Assembly: GCA_035772785.1 (NCBI GenBank)
Contig: JAOCPU010000005.1
Location: 124,001-188,000 of the forward strand
Length of the DNA stretch: 64,000 nt
Direction of reading: 5' to 3'
Source of the DNA: Phlebiopsis flavidoalba
Taxonomy: Eukaryota; Basidiomycota; Agaricomycetes; Polyporales; Phanerochaetaceae
Shown here: piece after piece, positions 10,919 to 24,900 of the stretch
Numbering within the stretch: the stretch's first letter is position 1
How the letters are laid out: each line of letters starts with the position of its first letter
Position numbers and translations under genes: made by a program
Notes under the pieces: generated by a model
Told to the model about the DNA's origin: nothing
Databases searched by the model: none
The model's input: the letters and a program-made list of their open reading frames with translations, nothing else

Positions 10919-13900
10919 ATGTGCTTCGATGGCAATAGTGCACCCCTCTCCTCCACTTATCTCAATGCTCAGCTCGCCGCTCTGTGGAAGAATGCCGCCT
11001 CTTGCGCACAGAGCGACCAGGGCGTCGGTATAAACAGCCCTGAATGGCACAAAAGCAAACACACGCGTGCACTCTACGAATACTTCTACGTCGGCGAAAA
11101 TGTGACCAAGGTTCCGCTGTCGCCTGAAGAACTCTCCTTTTCCGCAACCTTTGACCAACCCGAGCTGAATTTCGTCTGCAACCATGAAGTTGTGCTCGAC
11201 ATAACTATCAGAGGCGGACGTATTCAAGTTCCACATCACGGACAGAAGGCCAACGGCACAGCCGTGCCGACAGGACCGTGAGCCGCTCTTTGTGTTATGA
11301 TTGATAAATATCTGATCACGCTTGCAGTATTACCCAGCCACTTCAGCGTATGCACGTTGCATTCCGCATCCCCTTTGATCGCACCAACGTCAGAGGGCAT
11401 GACTCGAAGATTGGGAACGACTCGTCTTCGCACCTTATCCAAATGATTGCCCTTCAGATGCACAGTGCGTTTTGGCGCTATTAGCCAACCCCATATCACT
11501 GACGCTTCTAATATAGGTGCGAAGCTAGTCAAAGTCAACTTCGACAAATCATGGGATCTGGATCTCATCGACGCTTTCACTTTCCATCTCTTGGACTACC
11601 TTTCCTTCCTTCAACTAGCAGGCAACCATGTCTTCTTCGATCTTCCGGACTTCGCTGCAGAAGACAAGCAGAGCTGGACGGACTACTCTCTTCTGAACCC
11701 ACACATCGAACCTGAGGAGTACTGCAAGGACGTAACTCTGCATAGCATCACCCCGATCATCATCAATAACTTCCTCAAGAGCCAGTGGTCGAACGCCAAA
11801 GAACTTGCTCAGGAGACCAACGATATTCTCGCCGCCTCGCTCGCGGAGGTCAGTACGAACTGGGCTTGCAGGAAGCTCCGTGGATAGCCACTTCTACATA
11901 CGTTTTGGCGTCCCGCACATTAGACCGCTCTGTGAGCACGAGGTCATCCTGGTTTTCGAGGTCAAGGACGTCGCCTTCTTCGCTAGTAGCGACTTCAGTG
12001 AGTAGCCTCAGCCCATGGCTACTATGCTCGCTTTGTTGATGTTATCACACAGCGAGAAACCCATCAGCGTTCATCACGGCTGGACTGTAGCATTTGTCGT
12101 CAACGTTGAGGAATTTGACCAGAAAGCAGGTATTCTCAGCGTCGACTTCGAAAGTACGATTTCCATTCTAGGTTAATGTGCAGAAGTTGATTTTTGTTTG
12201 CAGCGGCGCGTTTTTCTAAAGCATTCTCATCAACCGGGCTTGAGAAGTCCGTCATCCACTCATTCAACTCCGTCGTGGACTTCCTTTCCGTGGATTATCT
12301 TGACATTCTTTTGCTCCATCATTACAACATTATCTATCGCTTGATCGTCGACCAGCCCGCCGATGCCGAAGACACCGGTTTATGGAAGAGGGTCGACCAC
12401 GTCCAGCAGGTGGCGCCTGCTCGTCGCCACGGCCAATCCCACGTGTGGATGGAGAGGACTCATTCGATCTCCCTCTCAGGGGCCGATCAGGTCCTGGCAC
12501 TTAGCGAAGACTCCATCAATCACATCCTCTTCTCCCGCTGGAAGGCTCTGGGATCCACTCACTTGCTTTCAGCCTGGACGAAAGAGGGTTTCAAAGCTAG
12601 CTTCGACACCCTTTCGGTCCGACTCTTGTCGAACGGCAAGGCCGTTGTGTACGTTGATCTCCTCGAAGGTCAGATCGGTGGGAATCTGTAAGTCACCGAA
12701 TGATATCTCGTGGTCTGTTATTATTAACCTTCCTTCAAAAAACAAGGAGCGATGCTACCCATGCGCATGGTGACGCATTCTGGCTAACCCCGTGGTACCG
12801 TGCCCAGCATATACCACAACCGTAACAAAGTCCCACCGATTCGAAGAAGTCAGCCTTGCCTTTGAAGTGGACCTCAAACTCGTCGAATCTAGCGGTCTCG
12901 GCGTGGAAGAGCGTGTTCTCAGAGAAATTCAGAAACTCGGTCATCAGCAAAGGCAATCAACGTATCGTCACTAAACATCTTATTCTCGATTTCAAGGGTA
13001 GGTTGAGCGCATGTGTGGCCTTGAGATTGTAGCTCAAGGTTTCTGTTTCTAGATACTAGGTTTATCCGCGAGCTGTTCGCACGCCCACAATCTGGGGTCG
13101 GGTCACGCAGGTGAACAGCGTCTCGAGACGTTGCGGTCACACATCGACGATTATTTGAAGGACGTTTTCCGCGGGCGGACATGGAATCATCAAGACCATC
13201 CCTACTTTCACTGATGATCACTTGGAACCCTCTCGCTTTTCAACGACATCTCATTCAAAGTTTCTGACTAGGGAGAACATCACCATTGGAACCTTTCGTA
13301 GAGTCAGAGACCCGCAACCTCCCTGTCGGAACACCCACCATCGTTATCTACGGCGTTTGCACTAAGAGAAGCATCCCCACTTTCATCGGCAAGTGGTCGC
13401 GTGGCTGGCTCCCGAGCGGCACCTCCAAGGACACAGTAGGCACAGTGGGTGGTTTTCGCATGGAAGCGGGGGGAGTCGTTCCTGGAGCGGAGATTCCTCC
13501 ATGCACTCGAGCCTTTCAACGCTCGCACCACCATTGTGCCTACCTTTGCTGGCATCGGGGGTCGACGGCACGTGGAACTGCGACTTCACCACCTGGGATA
13601 AGCATTGAAACAGCACGGCGGACACGGACATCCGTGCCATTGGAAGAAAGCAACAAATGGAACCGCACGATTCATCGAGTTACGTTTGGGACCATCACGA
13701 CAACTGGAAACAACACGGACGGTGATTCGTCTTCCGAGGGCCAATATTCTCTCATCTGTGTGTATCAAAACGTAACTCTTCTCTCTTTCGTGTGGCTAAT
13801 CATATCTTCAGGCCAAAACCAAACAATCACCTCCTCATTTCCCACTAACCACAAACAAGAACGTCACCTCGAGGTTCCAACTTGAAGGCCCAGTCAGTTT

Positions 13901-14657
13901 TCAGATCTCAGGACATTCGCACGACGGACGTTTGGAGGTGAGTGCGCATGTCTTCGCAATTCGGCGGTATCCTAATCCAAAACCCAACAGCAAGAAAACG
14001 GTCGCATCATGGGTTGCGACGATCACCATAGCGTCCGGTCAAGACGGCCTGCGCGTCTCCATGACCCACAAGGTCAACCCTGCTGTCCTGGAAGGCGACG
14101 ACCAAGCGAACACTCATTTCCCTCTCAACATCCGAATCCCTCCACAGACAGCGCCTCCCGGAGAAACTCACAATCCTTGACGATCTACTTCCACAGCTGC
14201 GGGACGCTTTGGAAGGCCCTGGGCATACTCGGCGTTTGGCATGCAGAAATTCAGCTTTGTGAACCCTGTGTTTACGCGCAACGGCGACTTTGCTCTCGAA
14301 ATCTTACCCCACGATATAGGTTCGTTGTCATTCTTTCAGTGTAGTCTGGGTACTAACTCATCATGCTTCCTGCAGGTGCTACTTCGCCAGATCGTGGACA
14401 GCGCGCACCCACACCTGCTGTAACCGCCACGCCGACTCATCCATCGAATGGGAAAACGGTATCGCCGTTCAGCTTGGACCCAAATCAACCAATGGCAACG
14501 CTGCTGCTCATTTGAGTAAGTATGTCCACATTCTATGCATCGCAATCGTCTCTAATGCACGTCAATTTCTCTAGCTAAAGTTATTTCCCCACCAGTCACG
14601 TTGCATCAGCAATCCGGAGAGTTCGTCAGTAGTGGCAACTATCGAAGGGTGTTCTGA
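10919..14657 (+). CDS. Tandem paralogue A: large multi-module protein of unknown function
   Basis: First of three tandem homologues. The start is the ATG at 10919 (MCFDG), followed by STYLNAQLAALWKNA, which is shared with B and C. Two module rounds are visible. Round 1: FVCNHEVVLDI (about 11171-11203), AKLVKVNFDKS, then the helix and strand LLDYLSFLQLAGNHVFFDLPDF. Round 2: LCEHEVILVFEVKDV (about 11925), AFVVNVEEFDQKAGILSVDF, then VVDFLSVDYLDILLLHHYN. A third, more diverged round is LAFEVDLKLVES, KHLILDF, LRSHIDDYLKDVF. The C-terminal part has TIVIYGVCTKRSIPTFIGKW, RGWLPSG, FNARTTIVPTFAG (about 13508-13550) and QKFSFVNPVFTRNGDFALEI. A final intron at 14516-14574 joins an exon ending NYRRVF and TGA at 14655-14657. 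I recognise no catalytic motif, signal peptide or clear membrane span. From memory, similar long hypothetical proteins occur in Polyporales. Several frameshifts. Confidence 0.75.
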
Positions 14658-16771
14658 TTCGGAGTTACGTATATTCTTGCAGTAGTAGTGCTCAGTATCT
14701 GTACAGCGCGTGATCGCGATATGTTTTGAATAAATATTTGGACTTTCCCAGACACTCATCTGCTCTACTGTGGATGGCAGTCTGGAATCTTTGCGGCGTG
14801 GAGGGCCGGAGTGTGGTATCATATCCAGATTGGTCCTGGCTAGAGATCGTCGACTGCCGGTGTCTATTCAACCTTCGGATTTCCGAGCCGTAGAGTCAAA
14901 ACGTGGAAACAACATGGCCGTATCGTTTATTCAATCCGAAGGCTACCCAACGGCAGTGCGTACTCGAGAAAGGGTTTGACGTGCGCTGCTGTACTTTCAA
15001 TCGATTGCTGACTGTCACTGCCGGGTATTGTACCCTTATATCAGTTTATTATGGACAGCGGTGGGTGCCATCTGTTTGAATACGAGCAGAATATTGCGCG
15101 AGGTTAATGTTCAGGTTAATATTTGCATCGGTCGATCCGGCACCACAACACTGAAATTGTCAAGAACTCACACTATAATTGTGACGTTGTTGACAAGTTT
15201 AACTTGCTGAAAATACTACTAGGTATACAAAAAACTGATGACCAACATAGGTGATGATGTCTCTTCGTAGTAAAGTATCTGCACATCAACTATGATTAAC
15301 TCTCTTTCTCTTCGAGGGTCCCTTCTACCTTCTTTTGAATGCATAATCTCTAGTGCCAAGTCGGTGCTACAGCAGTCACGGCGGGCGGTCGCGGTGAGCA
15401 TCAGCTGGCGGGCGCTCCTCAGCACGTGTACGTAAACGCCCATATTAGGGTTAAGGCAGTGGTGAAAAGTGAACGAACTCAGGCTTGGCCCACGCCGTCA
15501 CCACGACTCATGCCCATGCATAATTGCTGTACTCAGTTGTGATATCCGACTTCGTCTTAAATTTGATACACGTTGGTCAGTGCTACTGTATATCTACACT
15601 CAGTATATACTTATTCTCATCGTGGACAGGTAATAATCATAGTTAATGCGGGGCGTCGATTCGGGTACCGGAAGTCGAGAAGAATAAATGACGTGGACTC
15701 TTCTCCAAATACGCGGGGCTATGCAATGATGTCGAATGGTTCTCCCGAAACCTGGCAAAGAGAACCCTCTGGCAATCGTGCCGAAACCACGAGCCTAGTT
15801 CGCTGACAGCGAATCAATTGCAGTCTGTCTGCGCAGAATGGGTCGGGAAAGTGTTGGCCCATGCTCACAGAGGATGCAGTGTAGTAGGATATCACAAGGG
15901 CAGCGGGTGACTCTAAGGTCCGTCGATCTGCGGAAGAGGAGATGCTTCGTCCGAATGCCTCGGTTCGGGGAACTCATTGCTTCTCTCTATCGCGGATCGT
16001 TCCAGAAAGTAGATGGTTGAACGGGAAAGATATGATAATGCGGCGTTCGTGTCAGTGCCTGGTGGCGATGTACTGGTTATTCGGACACGCTGAATCGGTG
16101 TGTCACGGCTTCCATAGACATGTTTCGCCCTAATCACATCGGCTTGCATTGGCATAGTGCTGTGGCCAAACCGCCAGAGAAGCCATAGTTTCGAGACCCG
16201 ACGATAATTTTAGTTATCGCCTCCTGCCATACAACACGCCAGGCTAGGGTCCAAACAGCCTCCCGGACACGCGGGAGAGATGTGACTGTCACCCGCAGCG
16301 GTCCTCGCACTCCATCAGAGACCTCGAATAATAGCCATGAAGGCTAACGTCAAACTATGGGGGCCTCTTTATTTTATGGTGGCAGCCGGTACGGGGCTCT
16401 ACAGCCTCTTGTCAGTTGGTCCATGGACTGGCCATCTTTCGCGACTGTAACGTCGAAGAGTACTGCGACTGGACTCGCCATATCCATAACAGACGCCTGT
16501 TGATGCTCAGGGCGTGAGCCCTGTACGCAGCATTGAGGGAAGACCATAACGAGATAACTCTAAAACCATGACGGGAGAATTACCCAATAATGAGAAGTTT
16601 CCAGGCGTGCTGTGTCAACACATGCGTTCGTGCGCTCTTTTCTTGTGTACGCGCTTTCACGCTAACGATGGTCGCGGTGATACAGTATATATTGCTGCTG
16701 TGTACGACAAGTACTGGTGCCGTCCCTCGCGCTCATCCCAGGATCTCTTAGGGTTTTTCCCCTTCCTCACA
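14658..16771. other. Intergenic region between paralogues A and B
   Basis: These 2.1 kb carry only short overlapping frames on both strands and no recognised protein. The sequence just upstream of B contains a TATA-like tract (acagtatatattgc, about 16683-16696), roughly 80 bases before the B start codon, which may be its core promoter. I see no terminal repeats, transposase or reverse transcriptase fragments that would explain the tandem duplication. Confidence 0.35.
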
Positions 16772-19700
16772 ATGTGCACCCCGGAGAAGAAGGCGTCTAT
16801 CTGGTCGATTTACCTCAATGCTCAGTATTCTGCGCTCTGGAGGATCGCTACCGAATGTGGTGATAGAGAAGAGGAAAAATGCCGATTCTACCGCGCCCTT
16901 GCGTCATTCGACTACGCCGCTATCGACGGCGGCGTGGCGGAAAAATGAAAGCGGCTTACGTCGCATCACCTTTCTTGAACCACAACTCATCTTCCTCTGT
17001 AATCATTCCGTCATTCTGACTTTTGACCGTCGAGCAAGGCTTTTTGTCCGCTCATTCGGAGGACGGAGCTCCCCAGCGGGGACCTGTATGTTTACTCGTA
17101 TCTCCCATGTCCCCCCTGCATCCCATTGAAAGCTTCGCGTGTAGACCACTAGGTGGACTGCAAGCGTCCTTCCGCATGTCTTTCACATCGTACTCCACGT
17201 CACGGGTCGAGATGCCAAAATTGACGGACCAGGCGGCCGATCACGAAGTTCGTATGGTCGTTTTTGATTTCGAAAGTACGTCCGAAGCATGTCTATACGC
17301 TGCTCACTGTACTCAGACCGTATTCTAGAGGCGTCATTACTCACGGACCTTGACCCCGTCCGTTGAGACGTTTTTCAAAGCGTACCTCGTTTTCCTTCGC
17401 CGCGCTGGCCACCATGTGTTGTTTGGGTTTTCCGGACTTTACGGACAAGAAGGCTTTAGAGAGCCTTCCGGTGGACTACGCCATCCTTCGCCAGTCTGAA
17501 ACCTTTGTGCTCGAAGAATTCAACAGGGACGTCACTTACTTCAACATTACCAGACGACCCAGATCAACGACTACATACGGGAAGTTCAATACAAGGGAGC
17601 CGACGCGAGAGCAACGGAGAAGAAGGACGTTTTAGCCGCCTCGATCGCGAGGATTCGCTGGTCTTATAATTTGGAGTCCAACGCCATATTCGACATCAAG
17701 TTCGGCGTTCCTGAGGTTAAGGCGCTCTGTCCTCACGAGGCGCTGTATATCTTCAGGCTGGAAGAGATAACTACGGTTGAAGGGTGAGGATCTACCAAAT
17801 AACGACTTTTGACAACTGATAGACTCCGCGATAGTCTCCAAGTTCTCACCGAGAGTTACTATGCTGCTTTTGTCGTCAATGTCTCTGAATTCGATGGTAA
17901 AACATTAAAAGTCGATTTTCGCAGTACGTGCGCCGTCAAATGGAAGAAACTGCCTCTAATCCTCATTGTTGACGACAGCTGCACGATTCACAGAGACGTC
18001 CAGCTCTATTCACACCTTTCAGTCCGAGGTCATCGATTGGCAATCCATCGTGGAATATCTATCGACGCAGTACATGGACGTTCTCACCAAGTTCAATTAC
18101 AGCATACTATTCGGCCCCCACGAGGAGAGGCGTCGTGCACTGCTGAAAGACGGTGGCTTTTTTTGGAGGCGAGTGCACAATGTTACCGACTACCTCGCTG
18201 TTCGTCGATACGGCGAAGTCAGCGATATGGATTGACCCGCTCTCAGCATGTATCGCTGTCGGGGGCCTACCAGGCCTTTGCTTTGTGTCGGAGCGCGCTA
18301 TTGACGACATTCTGCGCGATAAATGGGCCACTGAGGTTACAACTACTGGGAAACAGAGGCCTTCAAGATCACGTTCAACTCTCACTTTCAGTATTCGCTT
18401 GGATGTCAAACGACCATTTCCTCGTCGTCGTAGAGATAGAAGAGGCGGAGGTCATTTTCGGGCAGGTGAGAGCTCACTTTGATGCCACTGGTGACAACTC
18501 GATGTTATACTTATACTGCATCACCTTAGCTCCCAGTCGAGACAGCGACCGGGGGGGGGGGGAAGGTCCTCCTCTTCGAATCTTCCTAATCACGCAGAAG
18601 GACATAGCGCGGCCGAGCTCCAAACGCGTATAGAAGAGGAGCAGCGAGAGTCGTACAAAGGCACCATGGTATTCGAAGTTGGACTAGACTTTTACCCCAT
18701 ACCCGGGGTCCAGCAGGTGTTCAGCTTTGATATGGTCCTGACCCGGTAAGTACTCTCGCTGGCCAAATGCACCTTTCTTGACTCGACGTTTTTAGGTGCG
18801 GAGTACATCGACAACCTGTCAGGTAACTGAACGCTTCTAGAGTTTAGAAGCGGTCTCAGGATAGCCATTTGACGGCTTCGCAAGCGACAGGGGGGGGGGG
18901 TACGCCGATTCATGCAGCAGTACTTCTCCCATTTGGCCGAGGCACAAGCTCTCACACCATCGGAACCGTCCTAGCCCTCGCGGTGAGGCGGAGACCTTTG
19001 TATTTCAAAACGATCTGCGAGAGAGAGGTCAAGTGTGGAAACTTCCTCACGACACGTTCCGAGGCAAGCGACTCATCGTCATCGTCCTCTGCGGTCTCCA
19101 TTCGGAAGGACTTACACCGACCTTTCCCGTGGTCCCCGGCCTGGCTGCCGAGCTCTATCTATGGTGGCGTGGGAACAGCCTGGGTTTCTAAGGAAGCGTT
19201 CTAGAGCGCTTGCTCAACGTCCTCGAGACTTTCAACGCGCGTACGACCATCGTCCGTGGCAGTAGACGACAGGTTTGTCACCTTCGATGAGAGAAGCCGC
19301 TAACGGGGATACTCGACACGAAAAAACGCGTTGGCAACGGGAGTCGGCTGGAGAGTTAGAGAACGAGTACATGGAGTACAACTGGCACTACACCTATGAT
19401 GCGAACGCGGCGAGAAGGCACCCCGCTACTTACACAGGATTTAGGATGCACTTCTACGTACGTGCAACGCTCATCTCCGCATGGCTCACACTCTCTCAGT
19501 GTCAATCACCTCCCCGTCAATCTCTTCTAGTTCTAGAGACACTCAAATCAGACCAGGTTTGGGTTCCAACCGAAAGTTCGTCATCGAGGCAGCCAAGTCG
19601 AGCTGGCTATAACTGGCGAGCATCCACACGGAAGCCGCGAAGAAGCAGAAATACCAGTCATCATCTGCTCAAGTATGTTCGCGCGGTTCCTGTCTGCCTT

Positions 19701-20336
19701 TGACTCCTCTCACGTTATCGAACAGGAAGGACACGACGATCTGGTCGGGGAACTCATTGTCATGATATCGTCGTCGTCATACGGATGGTGGTCTTCTGGT
19801 CACAGTCAATCACCAACGACAACTGATTGGTTGACGGCGCCATGACGACGTTCAGGACACCGTTAACGCGGATGTGCTACTTGACCTTCAAGCGATAGTG
19901 CCAGAGCGTCGCTTCGAGCGAGGAGGACGATTTACAGTCTACGTTAGCCGGTTCCTTGGGTTTACAACTGGCTAGATCTGGAACTCTGCTGTGTTCGAGT
20001 GTACGAACCCTATTTCACCACGGTCCGGAGGATCTCGTCTTTGAGGTCTATCGCAGGGATCAAAGAGGGTACGTAAATCGTCCGTTCTGGACGGCTCATT
20101 CAGACAACTGATCATCCTTGAATAGCGCATATGTCGGCGTGTCCGAGCAAGCTACAGGCGGAATTCTCTCGGGCGATGCTATGATGGTCCATCCAAACCG
20201 AGGTACGTACGACATTCACAGAGGGACGGACCTCCGCAGTGCGAGGCGGTGTGGCACGTTGAGGTATGAGTCGTTGAAGATGCTACGTCGTATGTTTGAC
20301 CGTAGCTTGCCCTACAGAGATGGGGGACGTTGATGG
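16772..20336 (+). CDS. Tandem paralogue B: large multi-module protein of unknown function
   Basis: Second copy, ATG at 16772 (MCTPEKK), followed by IYLNAQYSALWRIATECGD. Round 1: FLCNHSVILTF (about 16990), HEVRMVVFDFES (17241-17276), YLVFLRRAGHHVLFGFPDF (about 17380-17440). Round 2: LCPHEALYIFRLEEI (about 17720), AAFVVNVSEFDGKTLKVDF, IVEYLSTQYMDVLTKFNYSI. Round 3: WMSNDHFLVVVEIEEAEV and MVFEVGLDFYPIPG. C-terminal part: RLIVIVLCGLHSEGL, FNARTTIV (about 19230-19253) and YMEYNWHYTYDANAA. Order and spacing parallel A and C, which establishes homology even where the frame is lost. Two long G runs (18551-18562, 18890-18900) lie inside the gene and coincide with lost frame. The 3' end is approximate, and the last 600 bases are only weakly alignable to A. 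Function unknown. Confidence 0.7.
18551..18562 (+). repeat. G12 homopolymer inside paralogue B
   Basis: This is a run of twelve G in a coding region where both flanks belong to the same conserved module. Such a run in an exon is unexpected and is more likely a base-calling or consensus artefact than a real Gly-rich insertion. Confidence 0.8.
18890..18900 (+). repeat. G11 homopolymer inside paralogue B
   Basis: This second run of eleven G lies about 330 bases after the first, again at a point where the reading frame of the paralogous protein is lost. Confidence 0.8.
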
Positions 20337-21921
20337 ATTGAGAATCCCAGGCTCATACCAGGATAAGCGATAGCTTCAGAAATTGCGTAATCGGCGGTGA
20401 CAGCAAAGTGATGTACTGCTTCTACGTTCCCTCGATTCACGTTTCTACTTTCGTGCCATTTTGGCATACTCCCCTGGACCCTGTCACTGCAATTTATCCT
20501 CCGCTTCCGTGGACTGTCGGTAGAAGTACACACACATCATACTGACTACGACGATCCATGCTATTGATTCGTGTTATCAATGACGCAGAGTCCCAAGAAG
20601 CTGTGCGCATTTTTGGACCAGACGACACGATGCGCAGACACCGAGTGAGCGCGGTGTAAACACCATATAAGTGCATTTATCGTTTTGAGTCTCCGAAGCA
20701 AAATAGAGCAGAATGTAGAACCAGCGTCGAAATGTTGCTGCGAGCCCTTGTGAAGGAGTTCTTTTCTGGCCAAAACGAATCGGAGTACTTGTGGAACACC
20801 TCCCTACCAGCGAGAAATATCAAGTCGAGGTGGAAGCCCCGAACTACACGAGTAAAGTATTTACATTCGTTAGTGCTTATGCCATAGAGCTTCCTGCATG
20901 AGTAGTCGCTCCGAGCAATAAGTCTAGGATAGAATAGATGCTGGCTGTCATGATTGCCAGACAGTTCTCTCCCGAGTTTGAACTACTTGAACGTGAATGC
21001 GTAACTGGACTTTAGCGCCCAATTATAAATTCTCCGTTCAAAAACTATCTTTTATTAGCGCTTATATCCGCACAGTGGTGTCTAATTAAAAATTCGCAGC
21101 TTCACACCCACGTTCATTCTACCGCTTTCCCCCAGATTTGCGGGTCAAGCTTGGGGTCCTCGTCCAGATTCTGACAGATTCAGTCAGTAATAGCGCCTAC
21201 CCTATTTTGAAGTTTCAACGGCTTCGAAAAAAGACAACAGCCTGTATGCGCCTGAGCCTACCATCTTTGCGGCCAAGTAAATTAGGGAAGCCTGCGCATC
21301 GGTTGTTCTACGAACGGAGCACATCCTGAGCATCCGCTACATGTGAGCTCTTTTTATCGCTTTATTAAGACTAGGAAGATCATGCTCTATCTAATATGAA
21401 TAAAATGCTCTATCTAATATGAATAACACACCCCGCTAGGGTCCAATTATCTAACACGTGTATTGGCAGTGGTAAGTGTACCTTTTTGGGAAGACGAGTT
21501 TGACTCAGTTCAAAGTCTAGCTCTACGTCAGCTTTGTTCCAGGTAAAAGTTAATTTCCGGACTTTCTCGTCAACTGAAGTTTGCAAATTACTAGCGTTGG
21601 CCCACGGCTTCGATATTTGTGAGAACGGCCACCCCCCCAACAGGTCCCAATGGGCTATGTTTCTCAGTTCTACTCTTCTCACAGCTTCTCATTGTCTCTG
21701 TGTTCCGCTGCTCTGGATCACGTACACTCAGGTGACGTAGAGTAGATACACCGTAATCACTGTTTAGTGAATCGCCCACGTCACCGATACAATTTCGCCT
21801 CACCTGGACTCCTATTTCGTTGCGCGCTTCATTCTATCCTACATATACCCCCTCTCTATTTTCTGCAGCAGTAGCGCAACTCGCTTCTGCTCCCACACTC
21901 CTCACCTTCCACCCGAACGCC
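20337..21921. other. Intergenic region between paralogues B and C
   Basis: About 1.6 kb without a recognised gene. It becomes AT-richer from 20800 onward and contains one perfect short tandem duplication (listed separately). Just upstream of C is a possible TATA-like stretch (acatatacc, about 21840) followed by a pyrimidine-rich leader ending in ctgcag, then the C start codon at 21922. Confidence 0.35.
21382..21427 (+). repeat. 23-bp direct tandem repeat (two copies)
   Basis: The unit beginning atgctctatctaatatgaat occurs at 21382 and again at 21405 with a 23-base period; the copies are identical over about 22 bases. It lies between paralogues B and C and is AT-rich. No protein is affected. 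It could be replication slippage or an assembly stutter. Confidence 0.85.
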
Positions 21922-24900
21922 ATGTGCACCAGGGAGAAGAGAGTTCTTCTTTGGTCTAACTACCTCAACGCTCAGCTCGACATTCTCTGAACAACGCTAC
22001 CCAATGCGGGAACACGAGCAGCATCGAGTGTACCTATTATCGCTCGCTAGCCGAGGTCGAGTACCCCCTAGAACCCTGACGCAAAAGACAGAACCACATT
22101 TAGGTTCAATTCAACCACGACATGGGTAAAGCTGCTTTTTTTATGTAACCATTCAGCCATCTTTTTCTATCTCGGTCAAAGAAGGTAGCTTGAACGTTGT
22201 TGGTGAGATGGTGACGGCGCAGCTGTAACGACGCAGTAAGTATCATAAATTATATATGGCTTCCGTTTTTTCATGCTGACGTGTGTTGCCAGTGACCTCA
22301 AGGGGATGACTGCGGAATTTCGCGTCTTCTTTCACTCGAACCCATGTCGTCGGTCGTGATTCCAAAATTGACGAACAGGCAGCCCATCACGAAATTCGTA
22401 TGGTTGTGTTCGACTTTGAAGTGTGTTTTTTTCCATAGTTTCGGTCCACCATCTCCGCTGACGACACAGCAGATGCAGTACTAGTGTCGGAACATGAGCG
22501 CAGCAGTCCGTGAAAGACTTCTTTTATCGCCTATGTCCGTTTTTTTCTTCGCACCGCTGGACACCATGTCTTGTTTTGGTCTTCCCCCGACTTCACCGAC
22601 AAGAAGAAATCGACCTCCATAAATATTGACTACGTCTTCTTGAAGAAGGAGCGGTTATTGATAAGTCAAGAAGGCACCACCAGGTACCGAGGTTGTCACA
22701 CTCGATCACATCGAGCACTACTGTGGAACCTCTACTTACTCTGGTATCACGGTAGAAACAGATCAACAAGTATGTGGTGGACATCAAGAGTACAATAGGG
22801 CCGAATTGCGAGCCTCAGAGAAACCCGAAAAACGCGCGCGAACGTCGAAGCGACCGCCATATCAAAGATTCGTGGAGATCTGGTAGTGTACGAATACGAC
22901 ATCACATTCGACGCTCCGAAGGTCATCCCTTTTTGTAAGAAGGGAGGTTCTCTTCGTCCTCAACTTGAAGGCGATGACAAAGACAGGACGAGTCAGCATG
23001 CTTCAGTCGATGGTTTTCGCTTTGTCTAATCCCTTGCTCGCATCACTAGGTCCAGCAGTGCAACCGACGTCGAAGGAATGGACTGTGGTCTTCGTGGTAA
23101 ACGTGACTGAACATTCGATTGGAAAACTGCTTAAGGGTCGACTTTCAGAAGTACGCCGCCATCTGAAATCTGCTTCGAGCATGATACTCACCCGCAGCCT
23201 AACAGCCGCGCGTTATATGTCGTTCTTCTCGGTCACTTTCGAGAGTACGTCTATCGAGACTAACGGAGACCACAGAGACTACACAGAAACCACCTATCCG
23301 TTCAGTCGCTGACAGTCTGAAATATCTGCAAGAGGAATATGTTGAACATCCTCACAAAACACGGCTATATAACGTCATCTATGGTCCTCCGCCGGAGACT
23401 CAGTTGAGTCTTTTTCTCTGTTCAAAGACGGAGGCTTTTGGAAGCGCGTACATAATGTCGAGGACTTCTTCGCAGTTCGCCGTCACAGCGAGCAGCAGAG
23501 ATTTGGGCGGACCGAGCATATCACGCCTTCTCTAGAGATTATCATTCAAGCGTTCGCGTTGTCTGATCACGCCATTCTGCGGGCGGATAGAGCGCCTTCT
23601 TCGGCACCAAATGGAGCTCCAAAGGAAAGACGTGGTCATCGGAGGAAGCAGACTTTACCTCCAGGTTCGGTCCCCTCAGAGATTCGGATTCGTCTGCTTC
23701 CACTCTGCTCTCGAACAAACAAGATTGTCGTCGTGGTTTACCTCGAGGAGGTGGAGTGGAGGCCTAAAAGCCAGTACGATTACGAGTACGCTCTTGTGCT
23801 TTATAGCATGCTTAACAATTTGATAGGGCTCACTCCTCCGCGTCGATGCGTCCACCCTGACGAGATATTCTTTGACGAAAGCGATGGGTCTACCGTCACA
23901 AGCGAAACTCAGGAAATCGTTGAGCCGACAAACGGAGATGCTCCGGGGCTTCGTTACGTTTTGAGGTCGAGCTGGTGATTGAAGAGACCGAGGCGACGGA
24001 CACGAAATTGAAGGACTACAACTTTACTCTGGATTTTGAGCGTTCGTGCTTTATATACCATCAACTTTTTCCAAAACTAATCGTGTATGTATAGACGCAA
24101 CACCAGACGACACTCTCACGGACCTGTGGGACACAGTAGCAAAGATTCAAGTCAACGAAGAAACGTCCAAGACCATCACCGGCTTCACTCATCAGTATCT
24201 GAAGAGCCTTCAAGGAGCGGAAGTCTCGCTGGGAACACTCAGGCGCGAGAGTCAGACCGTTTTTCCCGCCCACACGATGCTCACAGAGAGAGAAATCAGG
24301 ATCGAAACTTCTCAGATCACTGAGTTCGACGCATCGGAGTCCGATTCCTCGTTACTTGTCATATATGGTGCCACGAAGGCAACCGACTCCTCCTCCGATA
24401 TTCCAGATTCCCTTTCAAATGGTCCCCTGGATGGTTACCGAGCTCAGCGGCGAACGGTATAGGAACGGTCTGGATCTCTGGGAGAAACTTCATCGAGCGG
24501 ATCTTGCAGATATTCGAGGGCTTTAACTGCGAGACCACTCTCGTTCGCGAGGAGAATTCTGACACGTTTATTACATTAAAGAAGCGAGAAAATGGAGTCA
24601 AAAAGAGGCCCTGGCAGCCAGACACTGACTTGGCGGACCCTCGGTATCTTGTCTATAGCTGGTACTACAACTATGACGCCACCCGACGCGAAGAGGGCAC
24701 TTATGTGCGACGCTCTTTCGGACACTCTTATGCGTAAGTACTATCGTGCTTTCATGTGCTATCCTGCGCCTTGTCATTTGTCTGATCATTCCCACGCCGC
24801 AGTTCGTACTCAAAATCACGTATGGATCCCAACGAGAAGCGTGGCCAACGGTAGTAAAGAATCAAGATGGCGCTGACGGGAAAGCACGAGAGATTCAAAC

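Noticed and set aside
15795..16155. Overlapping short frames on both strands
   Set aside because: Each is about 60-80 residues, mutually antisense, with no motifs.
14658..21921. Transposon between the paralogues as cause of the tandem duplication
   Set aside because: No terminal repeats, target-site duplications, transposase or reverse-transcriptase motifs found by eye.
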